In this document: in pieces, positions 29,200-38,914 of the stretch
Layout: every line of letters starts with the position of its first letter
Numbering within the stretch: position 1 is the first letter of the stretch
NCBI RefSeq assembly: GCF_000330505.1
Contig: NW_004443696.1
Location: 40,818-79,731 of the forward strand
Direction of reading: 5' to 3'
Length of the DNA stretch: 38,914 nucleotides
DNA from: Entamoeba invadens IP1
Taxonomy: Eukaryota > Evosea > Mastigamoebida > Endamoebidae
Program-made: the position numbers and the translations under genes
Notes under the pieces: model-generated
Databases searched by the model: none
Told to the model about the DNA's origin: nothing
Seen by the model: only the letters and a program-made list of their open reading frames with translations

Positions 29200-29411
29200 C
29201 ATTTTTTGCGAATATTACAAGTCCTAACAAGCGACATTAATTGTTTTTTCTACAATTACATCAAGAACAATACCATTCTTAATTCATATTCAGCATTTTT
29301 CACTTTATTTCCATCAATTTCACAAGTCGTTCTTCGCAATCAAGTTCTCTATTTCACAAACAATCCTGGATATTCAGAAAGGCCTACTTCCTTAACAGAA
29401 AAAAATAAAAA

Positions 29412-30307
29412 CGCATAATTGAATACATTGAAGAACAACAGAAGAAAAAAAGACCGACTGATTTTTATGGTTTGGTGGCTTTGCAAGAAAGAGAGTTTAA
29501 TATGTTCGTGCCACTTCATAAATTGTATTACTATGTTAACTCCAATGAAAAAATAAAAGTCGCAAATGCTGTTTGCATGGAAACTTCCAGATTTAACGTA
29601 GAGGAGAAAGTCATACGTAATTGGTTTGAACGACTCAAAATGTTAGTGAATTGTATTCCATGTGAATTTATTTGGAATATCGATAAAAGTGGGTGGGCAA
29701 AATATACAGGAAAAATGTTGTAATGGGAAGGGCAAAAACAAATGATTGTGTAATTCCAATCGATCGTCGTGGAAACAGAATTGCATTCATAGCAAGTACT
29801 TGTATTAATGGGAGTTACTCAAAACCAATGATTGTAATTCCTCCTTCAACGATAGATGTTGAGTTGTTTACGTTTGGATGGTATAATCAAGTTCTGTTCG
29901 AATACTCAGAAACTGCTTTTTTAAACACACAAATATTTCACAAATGGTTGGATTGTGTGTTCCTCCCAGAACTCGGTTTCAAAAGAACATTATCAAATTA
30001 CAATGGTCAAGCTGCATTGCTATTGGATGGGTATGGCTCACATATTGATGTACTTGCTGTGCAGAAGTTGAGCAAAGCTGGAGTGAAAATTGTGTTAGAA
30101 CCTCCACATTCAAGCCATCTTTTACAGGTGTTAGATGTTTCATTTTTCGAAAATCAAAAAAGAGAATTACATGGACAAGAAACCCTCGTTGAGTCCATTT
30201 TCTTAAACAGTTCAATCGTGAGTTAACAAATACAATCTGTGTTGACATCTTGGCAAAAGACAACAACAAGATTTAACATTTCCAGAGCTTTTATTGCTTT
30301 CGGATAA
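29412..30307 (+). pseudogene. Pogo/Tigger-type transposase relic
   Basis: The first segment (from RIIEYIEEQQKKKRPTDFYG) reaches the first catalytic block FIWNIDKSGW. A frameshift near 29715 leads to the next segment with GRAKTNDCVIPIDRRGNRIA, the second Asp block AALLLDGYGSHID, and PPHSSHLLQVLDVSFFENQK. An in-frame TAA at 30224-30226 precedes the last piece (TSWQKTTTRFNISRAFIAFG), ending at 30307. These match the order of motifs in DDE_1/pogo transposases. The N-terminal DNA-binding part is decayed upstream (29200-29412). Inactive. Confidence 0.8.
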
Positions 30308-31538
30308 ATTTATCATGTTATTAAAAATACCCATGATAAAAAGAATCCTTTTTGTGTTTCTTTTTATTACTGTTGGTCACTTGTATTTTACTTAATTGGA
30401 AATTGAAAAGTATAAATCCGACAATCCATCTGGAATACATAATGAACAAATTATTTACTCTTTGATGGTTGAGAATAGAAGTGTTGAAAATGTACATTCC
30501 CAAAGGCAACACTTTTAAAATAATAATTCCAATAAACTCGGTTTGTTTACGTTATTATCCCGTATTATATCGAAAAAATAACCAATTTATTGCCATTATT
30601 GACAAATAGAAAAAATGAAATGATTGGCTAAATGACTTCAACCCCATTTATGTTTTTGGTTATATTATCGGGAAATAGTTTAAATAATAGTATTATTAAT
30701 TAATCATCCCAAAAATGCCTTTTTTCAAAGGGAAATATATAAATAAGGTTTCCAGACTGACTTTATTTTATTTTAAATTTGGAGTTTTTTCATTCAAATT
30801 TTTTGTATGAAAAAATTTGTTTTTTGTTGAAAAAATAAATTTTAATCGTCGTTTAGTTTAAATTGATTTCATTAACTATTTTTTAAAAAAGAGTGGATTT
30901 TTTTTTCTAGCCGGATTTTTTCCTCCAACTTTAATTCAATTTCGTTTTCAATTGGCTTTTATGGTCTGCAATAATTTCATTATTAATTCAATATAAAATT
31001 TGTTCAAATAAAATATGAAAAGACAAAGCAAATGTAGTCACAATTTTATTGAAAAAATATATTACAATAATAATATAAGTAAATGGAACCCTTTATATCA
31101 TTTTAGTGATTATAATTAAACGTATTATAATTATAATTTTGAATAACGGCAATATTTATTTGAATGATTTTTTTAGTTTTGAGTCTATTTTTTGTTAATT
31201 ATTAAAGACTATTCTAAATTTTAATGAAAGTTTAGTTAAGTAATTAAATATTTTAGAATAATAATGAATGTTTTATTGTGGGATAAACTAAATAATAACT
31301 AAAAAACACATCAAAATCATTCCAAAATAAATAATGATAATTAAATTTGTTTCCCGCTTTTCTTGACAAAATTCGTGTATTTTTTTATAAAAAGTTGAAA
31401 AATAACAGAAAAACAAGTAGAAAAGTCGGACTTTATGTCCAGAGTTTATTAAACAAAAAGTTTTTTTTTAAAAAAAATATATCATTAAAATCATTTGATT
31501 ATTTTAATTAAAACAAACAAACTTAATATTGTAATACG
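30308..31538. other. AT-rich intergenic stretch
   Basis: No supported gene. A slightly GC-richer patch at 30540-30720 contains TTATCCCG and an inverted-like TATCGGGAAATA, possibly transposon debris. The upstream sequence of the GTPase gene shows no clear TATA-like box. Confidence 0.5.
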
Positions 31539-32126
31539 ATGAAAAACAACAAATTCAATGTAATTATATTAGGTAAAAGTTATGTCGGTAAAACAACGAT
31601 ATTCAATCGATATGTTAATGGCAATTTTTGTGAAAAATTTGATCCAACCAGCGAGGATACATTGAGTAAATGTGTTCAACTCGATAAAACAAACTATGAT
31701 GTGGATTTTATTGATACATTTTCAAATTGTGGTTTTCATTCATTGATTGATTATTTAATAAGTTTAAGTGATGTATTTGTGATTGTGTATGCAATTAATT
31801 ATAGAGAGTCTTTTGATGAAATTACACAAATCCACCAAAATATTGTAAATATACTTCACAAAAATCACAAAGAATGTTTACCAATAGTTATTTGTGGTAA
31901 CAAAAGTGATTTGGAAATGGATAGAAGAGTGTCTTTTGATGAAGGACAACAAATGGCAAATGACTTGAATTGTCTTTTCTTTGAAACGTCTGCAAAAAAC
32001 AATATTAATGTAACAGAAGCACTTGAAAATGTTATGTTGACTTATATTGAAAAGATCAATAAAGAAAATTCTCGAATTAACAATGAAATGATTATTGAAG
32101 AGAAAATAAGATGTACAACAGTTTAA
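31539..32126 (+). CDS. Ras-family small GTPase with atypical G3 motif and CaaX tail (195 aa)
   Basis: It has the Ras layout: P-loop GKSYVGKT (residues 12-19), a switch I with FDPTSED (34-40) close to the YDPTIED of Ras/Rap, G4 NKSD (121-124), and G5 ETSAK (149-153). The tail is CTTV (192-195), a CaaX box that should be prenylated and membrane bound. The G3/switch II motif is abnormal: DTAGQE is replaced by DTFSNC (59-64). The invariant Gly and the catalytic Gln are absent. By Ras biochemistry this should impair intrinsic and GAP-stimulated hydrolysis and the GTP-dependent movement of switch II. Binding residues are otherwise kept, unlike the pseudo-GTPase at 10297. Downstream effectors are unknown. 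Confidence 0.9.
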   Translation: MKNNKFNVIILGKSYVGKTTIFNRYVNGNFCEKFDPTSEDTLSKCVQLDKTNYDVDFIDTFSNCGFHSLIDYLISLSDVFVIVYAINYRESFDEITQIHQNIVNILHKNHKECLPIVICGNKSDLEMDRRVSFDEGQQMANDLNCLFFETSAKNNINVTEALENVMLTYIEKINKENSRINNEMIIEEKIRCTTV

Positions 32127-32236
32127 ATCATTCATAATTGAGTTTTATTTATAAATTATAAATGAATAATAGAGCTTGGTTTGTGATTTTTGGGAACAAT
32201 TAAATAAAATTAAACAATTAAAAACCATAAAATGAA

Positions 32237-32797
32237 TTAGTAAAATTGAACCACGACAATTCTTGCAATTGGAAAGTACGAATTAGCTGAAGGCATTCGT
32301 TGTTTAATTCCAGTCAAATCCTCGTGTGTAGGTTTGCCAACAAACGAACCTTCAATTCCGAAGTACAAATAACCCGATTCATCTTTAAAGAGTTGATTGT
32401 CCCAAAATCCAAAGGCGTAGTTAATAGCGAAGTTGTATCTAATTGATTCGCTCTTGTCGTATTTATAAATTTCCAGCGATTGGTCGACAGTCATACGAGG
32501 AATACAATAATCAGTCCTTTCAAATTTTGTTGGGGGAATTGTTGGAGAGTTTAAAGTAAATATAAACGATTTTCCTTCAGAAATAGAAGATCTTTTTACG
32601 GTTGGAATTTGTGGAACTTGAGAGACATACGAACCAAAGGAATATCCTTTGTCTGTTATTATAATGATACCAACATTATGACGACCAGCTACACTAAAAG
32701 CAAAGTGGTTACGGTTCATTGGATGGATGTCACTATCATATATAATTTCACTGTAAGTTGCATCACAAAAAGAGTTTAATTGAGTTAATATTTCCAT
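32237..32797 (-). CDS. Stand-alone TLDc domain protein (186 aa)
   Basis: The protein is one TLDc-like domain with almost no extension. It has a SEIIYDSDIHPMNR start, a GIIIITDKGYSFGSYVSQVP strand pair (FG-type turn), KSFIFTLNSP, an AFGFWDNQLFKDES.YLYFGIEG strand pair, and ARIVVVQFY at the end. It is convergent with the GTPase gene, with about 110 bp between stop codons. There is no signal peptide, membrane helix or coiled coil. TLDc proteins in other eukaryotes interact with the V-ATPase or protect against oxidative damage. Whether this applies here is unknown. Intact frame with a short leader, so probably expressed. Confidence 0.8.
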   Translation of the reverse strand: MEILTQLNSFCDATYSEIIYDSDIHPMNRNHFAFSVAGRHNVGIIIITDKGYSFGSYVSQVPQIPTVKRSSISEGKSFIFTLNSPTIPPTKFERTDYCIPRMTVDQSLEIYKYDKSESIRYNFAINYAFGFWDNQLFKDESGYLYFGIEGSFVGKPTHEDLTGIKQRMPSANSYFPIARIVVVQFY

Positions 32798-33651
32798 CTA
32801 ATAATTTAAAATTCAATTTTTTTATTTTTTAATATGAGTTTATTTTTATTGTTGTTTATTTTATGTTTTAAAATAATTTCAATTTATAATATACATGAAT
32901 TAATTTATTTAAAATGGTTTGTTTATAACAATGTTGTTTATTATATTTTGTTAAAAGTTTTCTGGTGAACAATAATATTAATTTTTATTTAAACTTTAGT
33001 TATTTGTTAAAATAATAACACACAAATGAATATATAAATGTTATTAATAACAAACAAGTTCACTTGTAGTTGAACAACATTTAGTTTAATAATTACAAAA
33101 GCTAATATTTTGTTGGTTTTTGCTTTTTTTCAATTCTCTTTCGCACGTTCTGTTGTTTCAAAACAACCTAATAGTGGGATTTTTTATTATTTCTACTGAA
33201 AAAGAATCTGAAATTGAATTTTATTATTTTAGAGATGTAAAACAATCAAAGTTGGTAAAAAACAATATTGTAAGATGAGATAAACTCTATAGTTAGTAAA
33301 AAGAACAATTAATTTTTCTGTTTTATTAAAAACTAATAATGAATAAGTGATAAAAAAACTTGCATAATACATAGATCAAATAGACTACCGAAACAGACAC
33401 CATTGAGTATCTTTTCTCGAATAAAAAATAATTTTCAACATTCTTTAAAATATTCAATTTGACAAATTTTTATTAATTGTGAATATCTTTTCTTTTAACA
33501 ACGCATTAATATTGAAGAACTATAAGTCTAATTATAATCTTCGGGACAGTGTATTTTTTTGTAGTTTAAAATCATTTAAACCTTCATATTTTTTTTATAA
33601 ATTCAAAAGTTATACATGGTCTTATTTTAAAAATAACAAATCTTGACTTTT
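32798..33651. other. AT-rich intergenic stretch
   Basis: No gene, repeat or RNA recognised. It includes the promoter side of the TLDc gene and the 3' side of the two-exon secreted-protein gene. Confidence 0.6.
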
Positions 33652-35372
33652 TTATCTTCTTTTTGATTTCTTTGACGACCTAGATTTGTTCGATTTTTTA
33701 GACTTGTTTGATCGATTAATTTTATTTGCCTTTGGTTTCTTTGTCTTCACAGTTCTTTTTTGATGCAATTTCTGTATTTTTCGTGACTTTGATTTGGTTG
33801 TTCTTTTTCTGTTATTTTTAGATTTATACTGTGATTTATAATACTTCGGCATGTTATTTCTTTTAGTGAAAGCATATCTTTTGTTCCCTCGTACCTTTCT
33901 AAGCTTTTTATGTTGTTTTCTTTTGGTCGCCGACTTTCCTTTTATTTTCCTTCCTTTCTTTTTATTTTGTTGCCTACTCATCTTTCTTTTCTTTGTTTTT
34001 TCTCTCTTCCCCCTAACTTTTTTATTATTTTTATTTCTCATATTTTTCCTTGTTGCTTTGTTCCTTCCATACCTCTTTCTTTTTTTGTTTGTTTCCTTTC
34101 TTACACGTCTTTCTGTTTTAATAGGTTGTTCGACCATCTCATTTGGTTGCTCATCTCCATCATCACCATTATTATTCGTATCTTCTATATTATTACCAAC
34201 TTCTTCTTCTTCATTGTCTGTTGTGGTTCCAATTCCATTCTTCACTCTGTCATAAGTGTCAAGTACTTTTTTTCCAAAATCTGACTTGGAAATCTGGTTT
34301 CGTGCAAAACTCTTTACACCATTTTCTATACCGGTATCAACCGACTTAATACCATTAGATACACTCTTGATCACTTTGCTCGTTTTATCGAACAGTCCAC
34401 CTATTTTCTTGCCAAATGAACTTTTCCCAATTTTGCTAATGAAGTTCTTGTTTTTTGATTTGCCACCAATAATGCTACTTAATTTTCCTGTTAGTTTGTT
34501 TGTTGCTTTTTTCATTGATTTTGGTACCCCAAGTGTTATCCCCTCTTCAACTATTTTTTTCGCTCCTTCTTCGGCACCAGCTTTAATTTTATCAACAAAA
34601 CTACCACCTGTGGATTGATACGCTTTTGAAAACTCGGTGCCAACTTTAACTGCTTTGGTTGCAACGTCTGCACCATATTCAACAGTTTTAGCAACACCCT
34701 GCTTGTTATATTGTTAAATTTTAATACCAATTCCAATTATTATATATTTATTTTAATTATGATTATTTTAGAATAAACATATATTTGTCACATATTAGGT
34801 ATTTTTTTATTATTTTTTACCAAACAAAAATAGCCTTTTCTTATGAACAAATAATAACAAACTGAAACTGTACCAGCAGCGGCACCAACAGCCGCAAACG
34901 CAGGAGCAAACGGTCCAGTAAATGGAGCTATCACTGTGGACACTTTACTAACTACACCAGCTACTTTAGAAACTACACCAGCCACTTTACCAACTGTTTG
35001 TAATCCTTTAGCAATAAGGTCACCATTTTTAGCTAAAAATTTGGTACCCGCTTCAACCACATTTTTTACTCCATTCTTGATGGCTTCACCAGCTTTCTTT
35101 GCTGTGCGTACTACAGCATCTTTTGCTTCATTAAATCTATCACCAATCCAACTAAAAAAGCCTTCGTCATTCAGAATAAAGTCGGGATCATTATCTGATT
35201 CAAATAACCCAATGAAAGAATCGAGTGCTTCATCATCAGTGTTCGCATCAGTAAAACTCATTAAATCGTCGTATAATTCATATTCATCAAAAGAAAAGGA
35301 TTCAAAGTCATGTGATGACACTGGGGATACAAAGAACAGACAAAGGAATAATGTTAACATCCCAAATATCAT
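33652..35372 (-). CDS. Secreted polycationic repeat protein, two exons (about 518 aa)
   Basis: Exon 1 is 35372-34863 (170 codons) and exon 2 about 34698-33652. Splicing joins two frames in phase; both sides show the same Ala/Val/Gly/Lys pattern (AAGTVS before, GVAKTVEYGADVATKAVKVG after). Predicted layout: signal peptide (MIFGMLTLFLCLFFVSPVSS); acidic stretch ~21-75 rich in Asp/Glu; amphipathic helical repeats ~75-235, including two tandem KVAGVVS units and an Ala/Pro/Gly hydrophobic segment (PFTGPFAPAFAAVGAAAG); a Ser/Gly/Lys/Ile region to ~330; a short acidic Asn/Glu/Asp stretch; and a Lys/Arg tail of ~150 residues, nearly half basic. No cysteine-rich or catalytic domain is visible. The acidic N-terminus could mask the cationic part until processing (inference). 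It could act in surface or wall binding, nucleic-acid binding or membrane disruption. No family is recognised. Confidence 0.75.
34699..34862 (-). other. Intron of the secreted polycationic protein gene
   Basis: The donor GTTTGTTATT (first G at 34862) matches the Entamoeba donor consensus GTTTGT. The acceptor is CAG ending at 34699, or AAG ending at 34702, which would add one Gln codon. The length is 164 or 161 bp, longer than most Entamoeba introns. Reading through instead gives a stop at 34788, so an unspliced product of 194 residues would end before the basic exon. Confidence 0.75.
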
Positions 35373-36987
35373 AATAATATAGTTTTATTGTTTTGTTTTT
35401 TTCATTAAATATATGCATTTGTTCATATCATATGAATAAAAAATAAAAAACAACATTTAATAATATTCAAATTGGTAATTTTTATGGTTTGGTCGAAATA
35501 CTCTATTTTTTGTATACATGTAGAAACTTAATTAGTTTATTTTTAGAATATATTTACATGTTCTAATATCGAGCCAATTGTTATAAATTGTTTAAAACAT
35601 TTTAGTTCCATAGAATTTGTACATTATTGTTGTTTTTTATTGTCGATATAAAAATATAAATTATAACAATACATGTTTATTTGGTTGAAAAAAAATTTGT
35701 TAGAAGCATATTAAAAACAACAATTGAAAATGGGTATATATAAATTAGTCAAGTTTAGTAATTTGTTTTTTAATTTTTTTTATTTTTTAATATACTTAAA
35801 TTATATATTAAATTAATTTTGTGCTTGAAACAATATTTGATCCTTTTTATCTACAATATTGATCATTTTAGTATATTTCATACAATAAATTTCTGTGTCA
35901 ATTTTATATAATATTCTGTTTAGATGTTTAACTATTTGAAAAATAAAACAGAATAATTTAATTTTTAAAAACTTAACACATGATTATTTTAAACAAAAAC
36001 AGGTAAAAATAGGATAATAAAACAATTAAAAAACCGACGAATACGACAATAGGCACCAATGATATTTATTATTTAAAAAACATTAACAATATGGGATATA
36101 AATAATCAAAAAAGCTTTACTTAGCTTAAAACACACACAATAAATTTCAAAAAAAACAATGTTAAAATTGAAAACATATCAAACAATATGTAACATAACC
36201 AAAAAAATATACAATAAAAAAGATTTGATCAGCTTGACATTTACTATAATACTTCTTGTTATAAATTGTCAGTTATGTATACTTAATTATTTGTGTAAAA
36301 TATAATTTCAAGTAAATAATTATTAACGATTAATTTATGATTTCCTTTGTTCAATTTTGAACTTGAGCATAGAGAAACATCAAAATATATAAATTTAGAA
36401 AATAAATCATTAATTCGATAATATCATAAACATATATTAACAAGTTGATAATAAAGAACAACAACGTTTGTTAACATAAATGATGTTTTTATATTTGTAT
36501 TTAAAAAACATAAATTCGAAAAGTTCAACAATAAATAGTTTTAAAATTAAACTTACTTTTTGCTTTTGATTATTTTAATGTTTAAAAAATATGAATATAA
36601 TGATATTAACAACTGATGCTTGTCTTACAACATGATGGTTTCTTTGGAGCCGACCTTTCCCACCCTCACCCCGTCTATTTTAAGAAAAATCGGGTTATTT
36701 TTTTGATAAAAATATTCATTTTTGTTATTTGAAACATTCCAAAAATATTTTAAATACTATAATTTTTAATTTTTGTTAATCATTTATTTTATAATAACAA
36801 TTTATTAAATGTATAGTTTCTTAGATTTGTTATCAGAAATAACAAGAAACTAAAGATGTGTTATTCATAATAAAAAAATGTTCAATATTAAATCATGTAA
36901 TAAATTTATAATTTATAATTTAAAATATTATAATTATCAATTTGTTTATTCAACCATGTTTGAACCAAACAATACCACAATATTCAC
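35373..36987. other. 1.6 kb AT-rich stretch without a gene
   Basis: No coding frame. A GC-rich patch at about 36636-36685 (GGAGCCGACCTTTCCCACCC region) stands out and may be the terminus of the Mutator-like element whose transposase begins at 36988. The partner end would be outside the window. Confidence 0.5.
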
Positions 36988-38914
36988 TTAATTAGTGATT
37001 ATATTAGTTACCTGCTTGGAACCCGTGTTTGTTTTAAACGGACAATTTTGTTTATTATCGCCAGACATTTTACAAACACTACACAATTTCACACGTTTCA
37101 CTTTATCATCGTTTTCATCCTTTCTTGGTTTTTTTGAAGAAACACACTTTTCAACACAATCAACCATTTTCCTGGGGCATAAACCAACTTGATGTTGTCT
37201 TCTCGGGTCTATCAAATTATCACAGAAAGAACTTTTTCTTGTAACAACGGAAGTTAAAGATACTATCGTATTGGTGACAGTTTCGGTTATTGTATTACCA
37301 ATTTGTTGAACCGGACTCTGACACGATTTTTTCTGCAGAGGAAGTTCTTGACAATGTCCCAAAAAAGAAAAAAATCGTTTTCTTGTAAACTTATCTCTTT
37401 TGATGAGAGGTGCCACAGCATCCAATTGATTGTGTATGTCGTTGTGATTTATTGCCTTTTCTTCGTCGTCTTCCTTTTTACACACCTTCTGATGTGTAAC
37501 CTTTTTGTAACAATTTGAACGGAGAACTTCATTAGAAAAAGCAGTTACAGGTATTGGATATATCGACCTTTCAACACAATATTTTAAAATATGAATACAC
37601 GGAACGTGTTCACATTTGAAAACAGGACAAGAGTAGTTTGTATCATTATACTCCCCGTCAGTAATAGGTGCAATTATTGTGTTTATGTTGATATATAAAA
37701 AACACAATTTGTTTACTATCGTAGATGGCAAAAGTGGCAACAGACTTGGTGGAATTAACAATTGAGCTATTTCAATATGTTCTAATTCGTCTGAACAGCC
37801 ATTCAAAACAAATCTTCTGCTATCTGTTACTATCGTCCTTGCTATTTCAACAAGCGAAGCCTCCCTGTTGCCAAGCTTTTGCTTGAAGTTACCAAAATAC
37901 CCTTCAATGCGATTAGTTGTCCTAGTTTGTGTATGCATCATCACAACAGATGGCAGCCAAGAGTTGCGTTGTTCAATCAAATTTGTGATAACTCTTATTT
38001 TATCCATTTTATTTATTTTAACACGTTTTTCAGTCTTCCTCAATTGTTTTATTTCATTTAATGTTTCAAGATAATAAGCAGCTTCATCGTCTGTAAAATC
38101 TCCAATTAAACCATTTGAATCATTAAAAATGGTTTCAGCTTCTTCTTTTTGTTTTTTTTGTCATACTATAACCACTCATAGTAATTAATTTATTAACAAA
38201 TTCTAATTCACTCAATTTGCCATAAATCATGTTATCAAAGTCTGCCACAATTTGGGATGTTTTCCCGAAAGATATCTGAAGATCTCTGCGAATATGACGA
38301 ACACAATGCAATATTTTTGAAGATGGATAAACATTACCAAGTGCATTGAGTTGAGAAGCACAACGATCACAAAAAAACACTTTTAAACACAACATTGTTT
38401 TGTTTGAAAAATTTAAAAAGATTTTCAAAAGATTGTGTTGTCCTGTTTCTCATTATGGCAAAAAATAAAATTTGTGTGTTGTTTGTTCTGTCGGCAAAAT
38501 TTCCAACAACTAATGGAAAGTTGAAATGGTTTGTGGTTGCAGTATCATCAATGAATATGATATCATGAACACTTTCAACCAAAATAGTATTAAGAAAAAA
38601 AACACGAAACGAACTGTCCACTAAAATTTTTTTACAAAATAAGTTGTAAAATCACCCAATTCATCACAATAAATGGAAAGTTTCTTTGATTCTTGAGAAT
38701 TTACCATGTCATAAATATTTTGTGTGACTTTTCGTACCCTTTTAGTATTTACTGAAAGACTCATTTGTGCACATATTTGTGCAGGTTTCATTCCAGCCTT
38801 AGCATATGCTAAAATATCATCATGTTGCTCTTTTGAAATGTTGTAGTGAATGTTTTTGGGAAGAAAGTCGAAGCTGTGGTTGTGTTTTCCAATGACCGTG
38901 ATCTCATCTAACAC
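36988..38914 (-). pseudogene. Second MULE transposase, frameshifted at homopolymers, truncated by window edge
   Basis: Read from the right edge, the N-terminal part (38914-38621) is partial. A shift at an A7 run leads to the first Asp block (HDIIFIDDTATTNHFNFPLV). A shift at a T7 run leads to the second block (CDRCASQLNALGNVYPSSKI followed by the C..H motif CVRHIRRDL). A shift at an A8 run leads to a long frame (from about 38165 to 36988) with the Glu block RTTNRIEGYFGNFKQKL and a SWIM-like zinc motif CPVFKCEHVPCIHIL. A C-terminal tail has CSVCKMSGDNKQNC. It differs in sequence and zinc motif from the transposase at 22569-24147, so it is another subfamily. All shifts lie in 7-8 base runs, so the gene may be intact in reality. 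Confidence 0.85.

Noticed and set aside
33851..34284. Plus-strand Phe/Leu-rich frames opposite the Lys/Arg tail
   Set aside because: They are the complement of Lys/Arg codons (AAA/AGA read as TTT/TCT), not genes, despite looking like membrane proteins.
34551..34736. 61-codon minus-strand frame across the intron acceptor
   Set aside because: The adjacent frame continues the repeat pattern of the spliced gene; this one is a shifted reading of the exon.
1..38914. CRISPR array, tRNA array or rRNA
   Set aside because: No regularly spaced direct repeats, tRNA cloverleaf sequence or rRNA-like segment was recognised on either strand.

Overview
The window looks like a scaffold from an Entamoeba, most likely a transposon-rich reptilian-type species such as E. 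invadens (inference, not proven). The evidence is very AT-rich DNA, 5' leaders of only a few bases to a few tens of bases, TATTTAAA-type core promoter boxes, and one intron with the Entamoeba donor GTTTGTT. The genes are also typical lineage-expanded families: a transmembrane receptor kinase (TMK), coiled-coil/TLDc proteins and Ras-like GTPases with CaaX tails. DNA transposons of at least four kinds are present (Mutator-like, Tc1/mariner, pogo-like, and a TTAA-targeting piggyBac-style element). I saw no LINE or SINE, rRNA, tRNA or CRISPR.

Layout. 1-5.9 kb has no intact gene. It holds a copy of a ~0.7 kb dispersed repeat carrying a nested TA-flanked MITE, one end of a second MITE family, and a decayed actin fragment. 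5.9-12.6 kb is a plus-strand gene block: a 1351-residue protein of unknown function, a Ras-like pseudo-GTPase ending in CVVM, and a coiled-coil/TLDc protein. Next come a broken TLDc gene on the minus strand (12.9-13.9 kb) and a fold-back repeat built from GGACGTCC palindromes around a 100-N assembly gap (14.1-14.6 kb). An intact TMK receptor kinase follows (15.3-19.5 kb).

20-30.3 kb is a transposon cluster. In order it holds a 782-bp TA-flanked MITE, a pogo-type relic, and a 2.9-kb Mutator-like element with ~344-bp terminal inverted repeats (one arm interrupted by a 142-bp TTAA insertion). The second copy of the 0.7 kb repeat in opposite orientation, an apparently intact Tc1/mariner transposase, and a 70-bp TA-flanked mini-element follow. 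An internally deleted mariner, a broken coiled-coil gene and a pogo relic complete it.

31.5-35.4 kb holds three host genes: a second Ras-like GTPase (CTTV tail) with an abnormal G3 motif, a stand-alone TLDc protein, and a two-exon gene. The two-exon gene is predicted to encode a secreted protein with an acidic N-terminal region, amphipathic Ala/Gly/Val/Lys repeats and a ~150-residue Lys/Arg tail. The right edge is a second Mutator-like transposase gene, read on the minus strand and running off the window, broken only at homopolymer runs.

How parts relate. The kinase, GTPases and TLDc proteins are signalling or stress-type proteins, but nothing in the DNA ties them into one operon-like unit; genes are spaced independently. 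The most unusual single gene is the secreted polycationic protein. The best evidence of genome dynamics is the nested transposon series at 20-30 kb.
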